64,000 nucleotides of DNA from Croceibacterium ferulae (GTDB lineage Bacteria; Pseudomonadota; Alphaproteobacteria; Sphingomonadales; Sphingomonadaceae): assembly GCF_003660445.1 (NCBI RefSeq), contig NZ_QZVQ01000003.1, forward strand, positions 186,001 through 250,000, in the 5' to 3' direction. Below are positions 46,842 to 56,001 of this stretch, one piece after another (position 1 is the first letter of the stretch; every line of letters begins with the position of its first letter). A program made the position numbers and the translations under genes. The notes below the pieces were generated by a model. That model saw only the letters and a program-made list of their open reading frames with translations, searched no databases and was not told the origin of the DNA.

Positions 46842-47587
46842 TGGCCACCTTGCCTACCACCCGTGACGAGAACTGGCGCTATGCCGATGGCGCGGTGCTG
46901 GCGCAGCTGGACCCGGACGTGCTGGACCAGTGGGACGATTTCGATGTCGCCCCGGGTGAGACGGCGCGCCGCATCATCATGGCCGGCGGGGCCGGGCCGG
47001 AGCTGATCCGGGTGCGCGTCACCGTGGGTGATGGCGCCACGGCGGAGCTGTTCGGCGTGGTCGCCGGCGATGCCTATGCGCGGCTGGAGGTGGTCGTCCA
47101 TCTGGGCCGGGGCGCGCATTTCCAGTTCGGCGGCGTCACCATCGGCGGCGGCGACGCGGTGCGGGAGATCGTGACCCGCATGGACCATGCGCTGCCCGAC
47201 GCCACCAGCGACCAGGTGATCCGCGCGGTCCACTGGGGCACCGCGACCGGCAATTTCCTGGGCCGGATCGACGTGGCGCGCCATGCGCAGAAGACCGACG
47301 CGGCGCAGGACTTCAAGGGGCTGATCCTGGAACGCGGCGCGGCGACCAATGCCCGGCCGGAGCTGGAGATCTATGCCGATGACGTGAAATGCGCCCACGG
47401 CGCCTCCATCGGCCAGCTGGACGAGAGCGCCCGGTTCTACATGGCCGCGCGCGGCCTGCCGCCCGAGCTGGCGCGCAAGCTGCTGGTGCAGGCCTTCATC
47501 GGCGATGCCTTCGCCGCGCTGGGGGACGAGGGCGAGCAGGAGCGTTTGATGGACGTGGCGCTGGCCGCGCTGGGAGACCGGTCATGA
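46841..47587 (+). CDS. sufD: Fe-S cluster assembly protein SufD, short form
   Basis: SufB partner subunit of the scaffold. The 248 residues correspond to the C-terminal beta-helix core of SufD, roughly 60% of the E. coli length. The N-terminal helical domain is missing, a form seen in sphingomonads. Conserved features include LILERGAATNARPELEIYADDVKCAHGA (the conserved Cys-His loop, split here as VKCAHGAS) and the GLPPELARKLLVQAF helix. A GTG one codon upstream is an alternative start. Confidence 0.92.
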   Translation: MATLPTTRDENWRYADGAVLAQLDPDVLDQWDDFDVAPGETARRIIMAGGAGPELIRVRVTVGDGATAELFGVVAGDAYARLEVVVHLGRGAHFQFGGVTIGGGDAVREIVTRMDHALPDATSDQVIRAVHWGTATGNFLGRIDVARHAQKTDAAQDFKGLILERGAATNARPELEIYADDVKCAHGASIGQLDESARFYMAARGLPPELARKLLVQAFIGDAFAALGDEGEQERLMDVALAALGDRS

Positions 47588-48786
47588 GCAGCGCCGCGCC
47601 GACACTGGCGCCGCCACTGTCGCGCAAGGCCGACTTCCCCGGCCTGCTGACCGCCGGCGGGCAGCCGTGGCATTACCTGGACACCGCCGCCACCTCGCAG
47701 AAGCCGCAAGTTGTCATCGACGCGATGACCCGCGCGATCGGGGCCGATTACGCCACCGTGCATCGCGGCGTCTATGGCCGATCCGCCAACATGACGCTGG
47801 GTTACGAGGCCGCGCGCCGGCGCGTCGCCGCCTTCATCGGCGGGCAGGAGGATGAGCTGGTCTTCACCCGCGGCGCGACCGAGGCGATCAACCTGGTCGC
47901 CCATCAATGGCCGACCAAAGGCCGGGTGCTGCTGTCCGCGCTGGAGCATCATTCCAACATCGTGCCGTGGCAGCTGGCCGGCTGGCAGGTCGATGTCTGC
48001 CCGCTGACCGGCGATGGCCGGATCGACCTGGACGCCGCCGAACGCATGCTTACGGCGGAGCACGCCATGGTGTCCTTCGCCCACGTGTCCAACGTGCTGG
48101 GCAGCGTGCTGGACGCGCCCCGCGCGGCGGAGCTGGCGCACAATGTCGGCGCGCTGCTGCTGCTGGATGGCTGCCAGTCCGCTCCGCGGCTGACGCTCGA
48201 TGTGGCGGCGCTCGGCTGCGACTTCTATGCCTTCAGCGGCCACAAGCTGTACGGCCCGACCGGGATCGGCGCGCTATGGGGCCGCAGCGAGCTGCTGAAC
48301 CGGATGCCGCCCTGGCAGGGCGGTGGCTCGATGATCGACAAGGTCACCTTTGCGCAGAGCACCTACCTGCCCGCGCCCACAAGGTTCGAAGCCGGCACGC
48401 CCGCCATCGTTGAGGCGATCGCGCTGGCCGTGGCGTGCGACTATGTGGACGGGATCGGGCGCGACACGATCCATGCGCACGAGACGCAGCTGGTGGCGCA
48501 ATTGCGCGAAGGCTTGCGCCAGTTCGACGACATCACCCTGTTCGGGCCGGAGGACAGCGCCGGCATCGTATCCTTTGCGATGCATGGGGTTCACCCGCAC
48601 GATCTGGGCACCATATTGGATGAAGAGGACGTTGCCATCCGGGCCGGGCACCATTGCGCGCAGCCTTTGATGGAGCTGCTGGATGTGCCGGCCACGGCGC
48701 GCGCCAGCTTCGGCCTCTACAGCGACGAGGACGACGTCGCCGCGCTGCTGCGCGGCATCGCGCGGACCAGAAGGATTTTCGGATGA
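47584..48786 (+). CDS. sufS: Cysteine desulfurase SufS (class II)
   Basis: PLP enzyme that takes sulfur from cysteine for cluster assembly; 400 residues. The PLP lysine is in FSGHKLYGPTG, the PLP-stacking His in SALEHHSNIVPW, and the catalytic Cys in RAGHHCAQP. It is SufS-like by its short Cys loop. No separate SufE gene is present in this window; SufU or SufE could lie elsewhere. It overlaps sufD and sufT by 4 bases each. Confidence 0.96.
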   Translation: MSSAAPTLAPPLSRKADFPGLLTAGGQPWHYLDTAATSQKPQVVIDAMTRAIGADYATVHRGVYGRSANMTLGYEAARRRVAAFIGGQEDELVFTRGATEAINLVAHQWPTKGRVLLSALEHHSNIVPWQLAGWQVDVCPLTGDGRIDLDAAERMLTAEHAMVSFAHVSNVLGSVLDAPRAAELAHNVGALLLLDGCQSAPRLTLDVAALGCDFYAFSGHKLYGPTGIGALWGRSELLNRMPPWQGGGSMIDKVTFAQSTYLPAPTRFEAGTPAIVEAIALAVACDYVDGIGRDTIHAHETQLVAQLREGLRQFDDITLFGPEDSAGIVSFAMHGVHPHDLGTILDEEDVAIRAGHHCAQPLMELLDVPATARASFGLYSDEDDVAALLRGIARTRRIFG

Positions 48787-49232
48787 CCCCGGACGAACAG
48801 CAATTGGCCAAACCGCCCCGCGCACGCGTTTCCGACCCGGACCTCGCGCCGGAGGAGCCCCGGCAGAAGGACTACCTGTCCGGCTTCCTGGCGCAGAAAC
48901 CGGCGGAGCAGCCCGCGGGCGAGCCCGGCGGCGCCATGTATGATGCGGTGATCGAGGCGTTGAAGGACATCTTCGACCCAGAGATACCGGTCAACATCTA
49001 CGATCTGGGGCTGATCTACGGCGTGGACGTGACGCCCGATGCCGATGTGGCGATCACCATGACGCTGACCACGCCGCACTGCCCGGTGGCCGAAACCATG
49101 CCGGGCGAGATCGAGATGCGCGTGGGCGCGCTGCCCGGCGTGCGTGATGCGCAGGTCAACGTCACCTGGGATCCGCCGTGGGATCCGTCCAAGATGACCG
49201 ACGAGGCCCGCCTCGAACTGGGGATGCTGTAA
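48783..49232 (+). CDS. sufT: SUF system Fe-S assembly protein SufT (MIP18/DUF59)
   Basis: Accessory factor of Fe-S maturation, 149 residues. The DUF59 domain (about 55-149) carries the DPEIPVNIYDLGLIY motif and the TTPHCPVAE segment with the conserved Cys. A roughly 50-residue charged N-terminal extension precedes it. It overlaps sufS by 4 bases and sufA by 1 base (TAATG). Confidence 0.95.
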   Translation: MTPDEQQLAKPPRARVSDPDLAPEEPRQKDYLSGFLAQKPAEQPAGEPGGAMYDAVIEALKDIFDPEIPVNIYDLGLIYGVDVTPDADVAITMTLTTPHCPVAETMPGEIEMRVGALPGVRDAQVNVTWDPPWDPSKMTDEARLELGML

Positions 49233-49591
49233 TGGCGACGACCGCACCTGTCCGCGCCCGGCCGGCCGCCGTCAACCTGACGCCCTCCGCCGAGGCGCGC
49301 GTGGCCGAACTGATGGGCAAGGCGCCTGAAGGCTCGATCGGCGTGAAGCTGTCGACCCCCCGGCGCGGCTGTTCGGGCCTGGCTTATTCGGTCGATTATG
49401 TCAGCGAAGAAGCCGCCTTCGACGAGAAGATCGAGACGCCCGGCGGCACCTTCTACATCGACGGGGCCAGCGTGCTCTATCTGGTGGGCAGCACGATGGA
49501 CTGGGTGGAGGATGACTTCACCGCCGGCTTCGTGTTCACCAATCCCAACGCCAAGGGCGCGTGCGGCTGCGGCGAAAGCTTCATGGTCTGA
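49232..49591 (+). CDS. sufA: Fe-S carrier SufA
   Basis: A-type carrier that receives clusters from SufBCD; 119 residues. The three invariant cysteines are in RRGCSGLAY and the C-terminal GACGCGESF. It closes the operon, and a hairpin follows 4 bases after the stop. It is a paralogue of the ErpA-like gene at 19776-20147. Confidence 0.96.
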   Translation: MATTAPVRARPAAVNLTPSAEARVAELMGKAPEGSIGVKLSTPRRGCSGLAYSVDYVSEEAAFDEKIETPGGTFYIDGASVLYLVGSTMDWVEDDFTAGFVFTNPNAKGACGCGESFMV

Positions 49592-49594
49592 CTC

Positions 49595-49628
49595 CTGCTG
49601 ATCCTTCCTGAAGGGGGAGGATCAGCAG
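49595..49628. terminator. Hairpin at the 3' end of the suf operon
   Basis: A perfect 11-bp stem (49595-49605 with 49618-49628) around a purine-rich loop. Neither side has a T-run, so it is more likely an RNA-stabilising 3' end or a rho-assisted stop between the convergent sufA and lipoprotein genes. Confidence 0.5.
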
Positions 49629-49632
49629 TCGT

Positions 49633-50070
49633 TCAACGCCGGCCCAGCGCCGCCACACAGGCCGCGCGGTCGACTTCCTGCCCGTCACTGGCACGGCGTG
49701 CATCCACCCAGGTCGCCACCGGCTCCGCACCCTGCTGCAGCGGGTACAGGAACACATCCAGCACGCAGGCGGTGCTGCTGAATTGCAGCTTGCGCATGTC
49801 GCCTTCGCGCACATCCAGCCGGGGCTGCCCGAACTGCCGCACCAGCGTGGCGCCGTCGCGTTGGATCACCCGTTCCAGCCCGGCCATCTGCTGGATCTGC
49901 GGCGCCAGGAAACCGGTCTGCGGCGGCGGGGCGGGGCGTTCCGGCGGCGGCTGCTGTGTCTGCACATCCGGGCGCGGCGGCGGGCGCTGGCCAGTGCCAC
50001 CCGCCTGCGGGATGGTGGTGCAGGCCGCCAGGCCGGTCAGCAACAGGGGGGCAAGGAGGCGAGGGGTCAT
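49633..50070 (-). CDS. Hypothetical lipoprotein
   Basis: A 145-residue protein with a lipoprotein signal (LLLTGLAAC), a Pro/Gln-rich linker (about 25-50), then a domain with FGQPRLDVREGDMRKLQF. That domain recalls small periplasmic SmpA/OmlA-like proteins but is not a clear match. Two cysteines (in STACVLD and RAACVAA) could form a disulphide. The ATG overlaps the stop of the EI24 gene upstream by 4 bases. Confidence 0.75.
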   Translation of the reverse strand: MTPRLLAPLLLTGLAACTTIPQAGGTGQRPPPRPDVQTQQPPPERPAPPPQTGFLAPQIQQMAGLERVIQRDGATLVRQFGQPRLDVREGDMRKLQFSSTACVLDVFLYPLQQGAEPVATWVDARRASDGQEVDRAACVAALGRR

Positions 50071-50765
50071 GCTTTGTCCAGCTTGCGATGCAGCAGATGG
50101 GTGGCCGCTGCCGCCCCTAGCAGCGGGGCGATGAACGCAACACCCGGTACGGCCAGCAGCACGGCGATCATGCCGCCCAAAAGGAACCGTTCGGCGCGGG
50201 TGAAGGGCGCGGGCTGGCCGCTATCGCTCCGGTGGCGCAGCCAGACCATGTCCTGCAGTTCCCGCCCCAGCAGCACGGCATTGACCAGCAGGAACAGAGC
50301 CAGCGTGCCGACCCCGGTCACCAGCAGCGCGACCGCGAACGGCAAGGCCAGCAGGTTCGCCAGCAGCGCGCGCCCCGCACCCGCCAGCGCCACGCGCGCT
50401 TGCGTGGGCAATGACGGATCGCGGGCGCGCTGGGCGGCGGCGGGGTAATGCCGCTGCTCCACCAGCGCGACCACCTCGTCCGCGAAGAAGGCGATCACCG
50501 CCATCGCCACGATCCGCCAGCCGAGCCACAGGCCAAGCCCCACCAGCAGCACCGACAGCGCCGCGCGCAGCGGCCCCGCGCCGGCGAACAGCGCATCCTC
50601 CAGCCCGGCGGTAGCGAACAGCCAGTCCAGCCCCCACCAGCCCGCGCCGGCCAGAGCGGCGAACAGCAGCAGCGACACGGCGAGGCTGCGCGCCAGGATG
50701 GCCAGCACGCGCGGCCGGGCCAGTTCGCGGCAAGCCAGCATCAGGGATCGGGTGACAGCGAGCAT
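50067..50765 (-). CDS. EI24 domain (CysZ-like) membrane protein
   Basis: A 232-residue inner-membrane protein with about four to six hydrophobic helices and the long loop between helices 2 and 3 seen in EI24 proteins. CysZ imports sulfate; EI24 members in alphaproteobacteria are mostly uncharacterised, so a sulfate role is only possible. It is followed by the overlapping lipoprotein gene. A gene for a PfkB kinase diverges 94 bases away. Confidence 0.85.
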   Translation of the reverse strand: MLAVTRSLMLACRELARPRVLAILARSLAVSLLLFAALAGAGWWGLDWLFATAGLEDALFAGAGPLRAALSVLLVGLGLWLGWRIVAMAVIAFFADEVVALVEQRHYPAAAQRARDPSLPTQARVALAGAGRALLANLLALPFAVALLVTGVGTLALFLLVNAVLLGRELQDMVWLRHRSDSGQPAPFTRAERFLLGGMIAVLLAVPGVAFIAPLLGAAAATHLLHRKLDKA

Positions 50766-50859
50766 ACGGGGTTGCGATTGCGCGGGCGGCAGGGCAAGTC
50801 AACGCCCGCCGGGCAGGCCTGCCACGGCGTCTCCCCCTTTCCAGCTGTGTGGAACCCGA

Positions 50860-51855
50860 ATGTCCGAACCCCGCTACGATGTCATCGCCATCGGCAACGC
50901 CATCGTCGATGTCATGGCCCCGGCCGAAGACGACCTGATCGCGCGGCTGGGCCTGAACCGGGGCGGCATGACGCTGGTGGACGAGGTCGGTGCCGATACC
51001 CTGTACGATGCGATGGGCCCCGCGCGGGAGATTTCGGGCGGGTCCGCCGCCAACACGCTGGCCGGCCTCGCCGTGCTGGGTGCGCGCTGCGCCTTCATCG
51101 GGCAGGTCGCGGACGACCAGCTGGGCGATGTGTTCGCGCATGACATCCGCGCCGCCGGGATCGACTTCGACACGCCGGCCCGCGCCGGGCAGCCGGCCAC
51201 CGCGCGCTGCCTGATCTTCGTCAGCCCCGATGGGCAGCGCACCATGAACACCTTCCTGGGAGCCAGCCAGTTCCTGCCCGCCGAGCTGATCGACGAGGAC
51301 GCGATCGCCGACGCCCGCGTGCTGTATCTGGAAGGCTACCTGTGGGATCCGGAGGAGCCGCGCGCCGCCATGCGCCGGGCGATCGCCGCCGCCCGCACCG
51401 CCGGGCGGCTGGTCGCCTTCACCCCGTCCGAGGAATTCGTGATCGCCCGCCATGGCGACGATTTCCGCGCCCTGATCGCGGCCGGGCAGATCGACATCCT
51501 GTTCGCCAATCAGGGCGAGCTGGCGGCGCTGACGGGCGAGGCCGATTTCGATGCCGGCCTAGCGCAGCTCGGCGCCAAGGTGCCGGTGCTGGTGGTGACG
51601 CGCGGCGCCGATGGCGCTGTGGCGCTGGTCGATGGGGTGCGGACCGAAGTCGCGGCGGAGCCGGTTGCGCGCGTGGTCGACACGACGGGCGCGGGCGACC
51701 TGTTCGCCGCCGGGTTCCTGTTCGGCCATGTGCAGGGGGAGGACGCCGCCACCTGCCTGCGCCGGGGCGCGATCGCCGCGGGTGAGATCATCAGCCATTA
51801 TGGCGCCCGCACGGAAGTGAACCTGAAGCAGCTGATGGCCGACCGGCTGGGCTGA
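50860..51855 (+). CDS. PfkB family kinase, probable adenosine kinase
   Basis: Phosphorylates a nucleoside or sugar using ATP; 331 residues. The family signature DTTGAGDLFAAGFL carries the catalytic Asp, and the N-terminal GNAIVDVMAP and SGGSAANTLAGLAVLGA segments match adenosine kinase-like PfkB proteins of alphaproteobacteria. The start at 50860 is the only ATG before the fold. It is followed after 59 bases by mntR on the same strand; the pairing has no evident functional link. Confidence 0.88.
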   Translation: MSEPRYDVIAIGNAIVDVMAPAEDDLIARLGLNRGGMTLVDEVGADTLYDAMGPAREISGGSAANTLAGLAVLGARCAFIGQVADDQLGDVFAHDIRAAGIDFDTPARAGQPATARCLIFVSPDGQRTMNTFLGASQFLPAELIDEDAIADARVLYLEGYLWDPEEPRAAMRRAIAAARTAGRLVAFTPSEEFVIARHGDDFRALIAAGQIDILFANQGELAALTGEADFDAGLAQLGAKVPVLVVTRGADGAVALVDGVRTEVAAEPVARVVDTTGAGDLFAAGFLFGHVQGEDAATCLRRGAIAAGEIISHYGARTEVNLKQLMADRLG

Positions 51856-51914
51856 GGCGCCCCTGTTCCCGGCCCCTCTGGCCATCCGCCCGCCTGAAAG
51901 TTAAGGTCGGGCGC

Positions 51915-52370
51915 ATGGCTGGGTCGGGTTCGGAACGGGTGTTTGAGCGGGCGGACGCCTTCCGCAAGGTGCGCGAGGCGCATCAGACGGAGATGGCGGA
52001 GGATTATGTCGAGCTGATCGGCGACCTGATCCGCCAGCATGGCGAGGCGCGGCTGACCGACATCGCCGACAGCGTGGGCGTGACCCAGGCCACCGCCAGC
52101 AAGGTGGTGGCCCGCCTGCGCCGCGACGGCCTGGTGGAGAACCGCCGCTACCGCTCCATCTTCCTCAGCGAAGCCGGGCAGGCCATGGCCACCATGTCCC
52201 GCGCCCGCCACCGGGCAGTGTTCGAATTCCTGCGTGCGCTGGGCGTGGACGAGGCCACCGCGCACGAGGATTCCGAAGGCATGGAGCACCATGTCAGCGA
52301 GACCACGCTGGACCGGCTGCGCGCGCTGACGGCCGAACTGCGCGCGCGCCAGACGCCTGCAGGCGATTAG
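51915..52370 (+). CDS. mntR: Manganese-responsive transcriptional regulator MntR
   Basis: DtxR-family repressor of manganese import, 151 residues. The winged helix (about 30-85) contains TDIADSVGVTQATASKVV. The metal-binding and dimerisation domain has the HRAVFEFL and EDSEGMEHHVSE motifs that hold Glu/His ligands. No C-terminal SH3 domain is present, as usual in MntR. No mntH lies in the window. Confidence 0.93.
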   Translation: MAGSGSERVFERADAFRKVREAHQTEMAEDYVELIGDLIRQHGEARLTDIADSVGVTQATASKVVARLRRDGLVENRRYRSIFLSEAGQAMATMSRARHRAVFEFLRALGVDEATAHEDSEGMEHHVSETTLDRLRALTAELRARQTPAGD

Positions 52371-52457
52371 GATTCAGCCACCGGTAACCACCCGCCTTCA
52401 CGCGGCCTTCGCTCATGCGCTGCTACCACCGGCAAGAATTTGCAGGGTGGAGGCAGC

Positions 52458-52982
52458 ATGGCGGGTGTCGGGAAGGGCAGGGTGGTCCGCATTGTTGCGG
52501 CACTCGCGCGGGTGGCGATGGCTGCCGGCATCGGCTGCATGGTGTTTTCGGCTGCCGTGACGCTGATCCTGGCAAATGGTGCATCGCCGACCCTGGTCGA
52601 ACTCGCCGCCGATCTGGGCGTGCAGGGCGCGATGTGGGCGGTGGCAGGGTTCGTGGCGGATCGGCTGCTGCGGGTGGCCGGCGGGCGCCGGAGCGAACCG
52701 GTCGCGCCAGCGCCGCCATCCTGGCACAATCAGCATCTAGGGCACGAACGGCAGGCAAGGCCAGTCCACCGCCCTGCACCTTTGCCAACGGGATGGTGGA
52801 CCGTGCTCGGTGTGCCAGCCGATGCCGTGCCGGCCAGTTTCGAAAGTGCCGCCCGCACCCTGTTGCGGCAATCCCATCCGGATCGCTGGGCCACCGCGGA
52901 GCCTGCCCGCCGGCAGGAAGCGGAAGGGCGCACCCGCGTCATCCTGCAGGCCCTGGCGGAGGCGCGGGCTTCCTCGCGCTGA
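52458..52982 (+). CDS. Membrane-anchored protein with C-terminal J-like domain
   Basis: A 174-residue protein with two N-terminal transmembrane helices (about 10-38 and 50-72), a polar linker, and a C-terminal DnaJ-like domain beginning WWTVLGVPAD and containing the HPD tripeptide (QSHPDRW). J domains recruit Hsp70; the membrane anchor suggests a local chaperone role. GGAGG lies 4 bases before the ATG at 52458. It ends 25 bases before the convergent purD gene. Confidence 0.75.
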   Translation: MAGVGKGRVVRIVAALARVAMAAGIGCMVFSAAVTLILANGASPTLVELAADLGVQGAMWAVAGFVADRLLRVAGGRRSEPVAPAPPSWHNQHLGHERQARPVHRPAPLPTGWWTVLGVPADAVPASFESAARTLLRQSHPDRWATAEPARRQEAEGRTRVILQALAEARASSR

Positions 52983-53007
52983 AGGCGGATCGTTCTGGAA
53001 CCCTGTA

Positions 53008-54285
53008 CTAGGCGTCTTCGCGCGCCACCTCGCGCCAGCCGATATCCCGCCGGCAGAAGCCGGAAGGGAAGTCGACCGCCTCCACCGCGCGGTACGCCGC
53101 CGCCTGCGCCTCGCGAACGGTTGCGCCGCTGGCGGTGACGTTCAGCACCCGGCCTCCCGCCGCCACCAGCGCGCCGGCATCGTCCAGCGCGGTGCCGGCG
53201 TGGAACACCTGCGCCCCGGTCGCCTCCGCTGCATCAAGCCCGTCGATCGCGCCGCCCTTCTCCGGCACGTCGGGATAGCCGCGCGCCGCAAGCACCACGG
53301 TCAGCGCCGGATCGGGCGCGAAGTCGGGCGGGGGCATGGCGGCCAGTCGCCCTTCGGCACAGGCCAGCAGGTATTCGCCCAGATCACCCCGCAGCCGCAG
53401 CATCAGCACCTGACATTCCGGATCGCCGAAGCGGCAATTGTACTCGACCAGCTTCGGCCCATGCTCGGTCAGCATCAGCCCGGCATAGAGCACGCCGCTA
53501 TACGGCATGCCTTCGGCCGCCATGGCGACCACGGTGGGCCGCACGATGGCCTCCATCGCCTCCGCCTGCAGGGCCGGGGTCAGCACGCGCGCGGGGCTGT
53601 AGGCGCCCATGCCGCCGGTGTTGGGGCCGATGTCGCCATCGCCCACCCGCTTGTGATCCTGCGCGCTGCCGAAGGGCAGGATATGCGTGCCGTCGGTGAT
53701 GGCGAACAGGCTGGCCTCCTCGCCATGCATGAACTCCTCGATCACCAGCGTTGCTCCGGCGGCGGAGAACATGTCGGCAATCGCCGTCTCCGCATCGGTG
53801 CGGTTCTCCGCGATCACCACGCCCTTGCCCGCCGCCAGCCCGTCCGCCTTCAGCACATAGGGGGCGGTGAAGCGGTCCAGCGCCGCCAGTGCCGCGTCCG
53901 CGCTCTCCACCCGGACATAGCCGGCGGTGGGGATGTCGTGCCGCGCGCACAGATCCTTGGTGAAGCCCTTGCTGCCTTCCAGCTGCGCCGCGGCCCCGGA
54001 CGGCCCGAAGACCGCCACGCCGGCGGCTCGCAGCGAATCGGCCAGGCCGTCCACCAGCGGCGCTTCCGGCCCGATCACGACCAGGCCGATATGCCCGGCC
54101 GCGCAGAAGCTTGTCACGGCGGCATGGTCGCCCACATCCAGCGTCACCAGCGCGGCATGGCGCGCGATGCCCGGATTGCCCGGAGCCGCGAACAGTCTAC
54201 CACCATCGGCCAAGAGCTGGGATTGCGCCAGCTTCCATGCCAGCGCATGTTCGCGCCCGCCCCCACCCAGCAGCAGGATATTCAT
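53008..54285 (-). CDS. purD: Phosphoribosylamine-glycine ligase
   Basis: ATP-grasp enzyme that joins glycine to phosphoribosylamine in purine synthesis; 425 residues. The motifs are [13 protein letters not shown] at the start, [13 protein letters not shown] in the ATP-grasp domain, and [10 protein letters not shown]. Its start codon (54283-54285) overlaps the divergent xseA start codon, so the two ATGs share bases in CATG. The Shine-Dalgarno region therefore lies within xseA, and no strong one is seen. Confidence 0.97.
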   Translation of the reverse strand: MNILLLGGGGREHALAWKLAQSQLLADGGRLFAAPGNPGIARHAALVTLDVGDHAAVTSFCAAGHIGLVVIGPEAPLVDGLADSLRAAGVAVFGPSGAAAQLEGSKGFTKDLCARHDIPTAGYVRVESADAALAALDRFTAPYVLKADGLAAGKGVVIAENRTDAETAIADMFSAAGATLVIEEFMHGEEASLFAITDGTHILPFGSAQDHKRVGDGDIGPNTGGMGAYSPARVLTPALQAEAMEAIVRPTVVAMAAEGMPYSGVLYAGLMLTEHGPKLVEYNCRFGDPECQVLMLRLRGDLGEYLLACAEGRLAAMPPPDFAPDPALTVVLAARGYPDVPEKGGAIDGLDAAEATGAQVFHAGTALDDAGALVAAGGRVLNVTASGATVREAQAAAYRAVEAVDFPSGFCRRDIGWREVAREDA

Positions 54286-55771
54286 GCCCGGCCCCACTTC
54301 CTTCTTCGACGACAGCGGCGAACCCGCCCCCGGGCTGGTAGCGAAGGGCAAGCCGGGCGACAATTCCGCACCCCTGACCATCACCGAGATTTCCGGCCTG
54401 CTGAAGCGCACGGTGGAAGACCGCTTTGGCCATGTCCGGCTGCGCGGGGAATTGTCGGGCGTGAAGCGGGCCGCCAGCGGGCACCTGTATTGCTGCCTGA
54501 AGGATGACGGCGCGATCATCGACGGGGTGATGTGGCGCACCGGGGCGCAGCGCCTGGGCTTCGTGCCGGAGGACGGGATCGAGATCGTCGCCACTGGCAA
54601 GCTGACCACCTATCCCGGCCGCTCCAAGTACCAGGTCGTGATCGACAGCATGGAGATCGCGGGTGAGGGCGCGCTGCTGGCGCTGCTGGAGAAGACCCGC
54701 AAGCGGCTGGAGGCGGAAGGGCTGTTCGCCAGCGAGCGGAAGCGGGCGCTGCCCTTCATGCCGCGGGTGATCGGCGTGGTCACCAGCCCCACCGGCGCGG
54801 TGATCCGCGACATCCTGCACCGGCTGGCCGACCGCTGCCCGACCCATGTGCTGGTTTGGCCGGTGCTGGTGCAGGGGCAGGGCTCCGCCGCGCAGGTCAC
54901 CGCTGCCATTGAAGGGTTCAACGGGATGCCGGCCGGCGGCGCGATCCCCCGGCCCGACCTGCTGATCGTGGCACGCGGCGGCGGATCGATCGAGGATCTG
55001 TGGGCCTTCAACGAGGAAGCGGTGGTCCGCGCCATCGCCGGCTCCGCCATTCCCACGATCAGCGCCGTGGGGCATGAGACGGACACCACGCTCGCCGATT
55101 TCGCCGCCGACCGCCGCGCTCCCACGCCCACCGCCGCGGCGGAGATCGCGGTGCCGGTGCTGCGCGAGTTGGCCGCCACGCTGGACGAGTTCGGCCTGCG
55201 CCAGCGCCGCTGCGCGCTGCGCCCGGTGACGCTGGGGCGGGAGCGGCTGGAGGCGCGCGTCGCCCGCCTGCCGCAGCCGCAGGCACTGGCGGCCGCCGCG
55301 CAGCAGCGGCTGGACGATGCGGGCGAACGCCTGCGCCGGGGGCTCGCCGACCGGGCCACCGCCGCGCGGCACCGGCTGGCCGACGATGGTGCGCGCCTGT
55401 CGCTGTCGCTGCTGCGTGAACGGGTCCGCTCCGCCGGGCGCGATCTCGCCGCCATCCGCCTGCGCCCGGCCATGCTGGAACGCGAGCTGCAGACGCGGCA
55501 GCAGCGGCTGGACGCGCTGGACCGGGTGCGGCGGCAGCTGGACCCCAAGGCGCCGCTGCAGCGCGGCTATGCGCTGGTCCACGCCGACGGGCATGCGGTC
55601 GTCGCGAGCCGCGATCTGGCCGCCAGCCTGCCTTCCCTGGTGCTGGAGTTCGCAGATGGTACGCTGGACGTGATTCCGCAGGATGCGTCTGCTCCCCCTG
55701 GCGCTTCGCCCCGCCGCAAGCCCGCCCGGTCGCCGGCCGGTGCTGCAACGCAGCAGCCGAAATTGCTTTAG
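54284..55771 (+). CDS. xseA: Exodeoxyribonuclease VII large subunit
   Basis: Catalytic subunit of exonuclease VII, which degrades single-stranded DNA; 495 residues. The N-terminal OB fold (about 25-120) has [18 protein letters not shown]. The catalytic core follows with [20 protein letters not shown] and [15 protein letters not shown] long coiled-coil (about 300-420) is rich in Arg and Leu. The C-terminal region ends in a basic Pro/Arg-rich tail. The ATG at 54284 has AGGA 6 bases upstream. The small subunit xseB is not in the window. Confidence 0.95.
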   Translation: MPGPTSFFDDSGEPAPGLVAKGKPGDNSAPLTITEISGLLKRTVEDRFGHVRLRGELSGVKRAASGHLYCCLKDDGAIIDGVMWRTGAQRLGFVPEDGIEIVATGKLTTYPGRSKYQVVIDSMEIAGEGALLALLEKTRKRLEAEGLFASERKRALPFMPRVIGVVTSPTGAVIRDILHRLADRCPTHVLVWPVLVQGQGSAAQVTAAIEGFNGMPAGGAIPRPDLLIVARGGGSIEDLWAFNEEAVVRAIAGSAIPTISAVGHETDTTLADFAADRRAPTPTAAAEIAVPVLRELAATLDEFGLRQRRCALRPVTLGRERLEARVARLPQPQALAAAAQQRLDDAGERLRRGLADRATAARHRLADDGARLSLSLLRERVRSAGRDLAAIRLRPAMLERELQTRQQRLDALDRVRRQLDPKAPLQRGYALVHADGHAVVASRDLAASLPSLVLEFADGTLDVIPQDASAPPGASPRRKPARSPAGAATQQPKLL

Positions 55772-55797
55772 GAGGCCGCAATCGCTAGGTTGCGGGC

Positions 55798-56001
55798 ATG
55801 CTGATGAAGTCCGGTGAAGAACCCGCCACCCTGATCTACGGACCCAACGGTTTCCGCATGGTGCAGCCGGGCCGTTTCGTGCTGTGCGCGGTCAGCGGGG
55901 AAGCGATCGATCTGGAGGAGCTGCGGTACTGGAGCGTGGAGCGGCAGGAGGCCTATGCCAGTGCCGCCATCGCGACCGCCCGGCTGAGCGGGCAAGCCTG
56001 A
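55798..56001 (+). CDS. DUF2093 domain protein
   Basis: A 67-residue protein of an alphaproteobacterial family with unknown function. The conserved VLCAVSGEAIDLEELRYWSV block and the RQEAYASA tail are nearly complete. The downstream M23 gene appears to start within its last codons (CTGA overlap), so the two are probably coupled. The start lies 26 bases after the xseA stop. Confidence 0.88.
   Translation: MLMKSGEEPATLIYGPNGFRMVQPGRFVLCAVSGEAIDLEELRYWSVERQEAYASAAIATARLSGQA

Noticed and set aside
49595-49628. Suf 3' hairpin as a classical rho-independent terminator
   Set aside because: The stem is perfect but there is no T-run on either strand, so it is listed only as a possible 3' structure.
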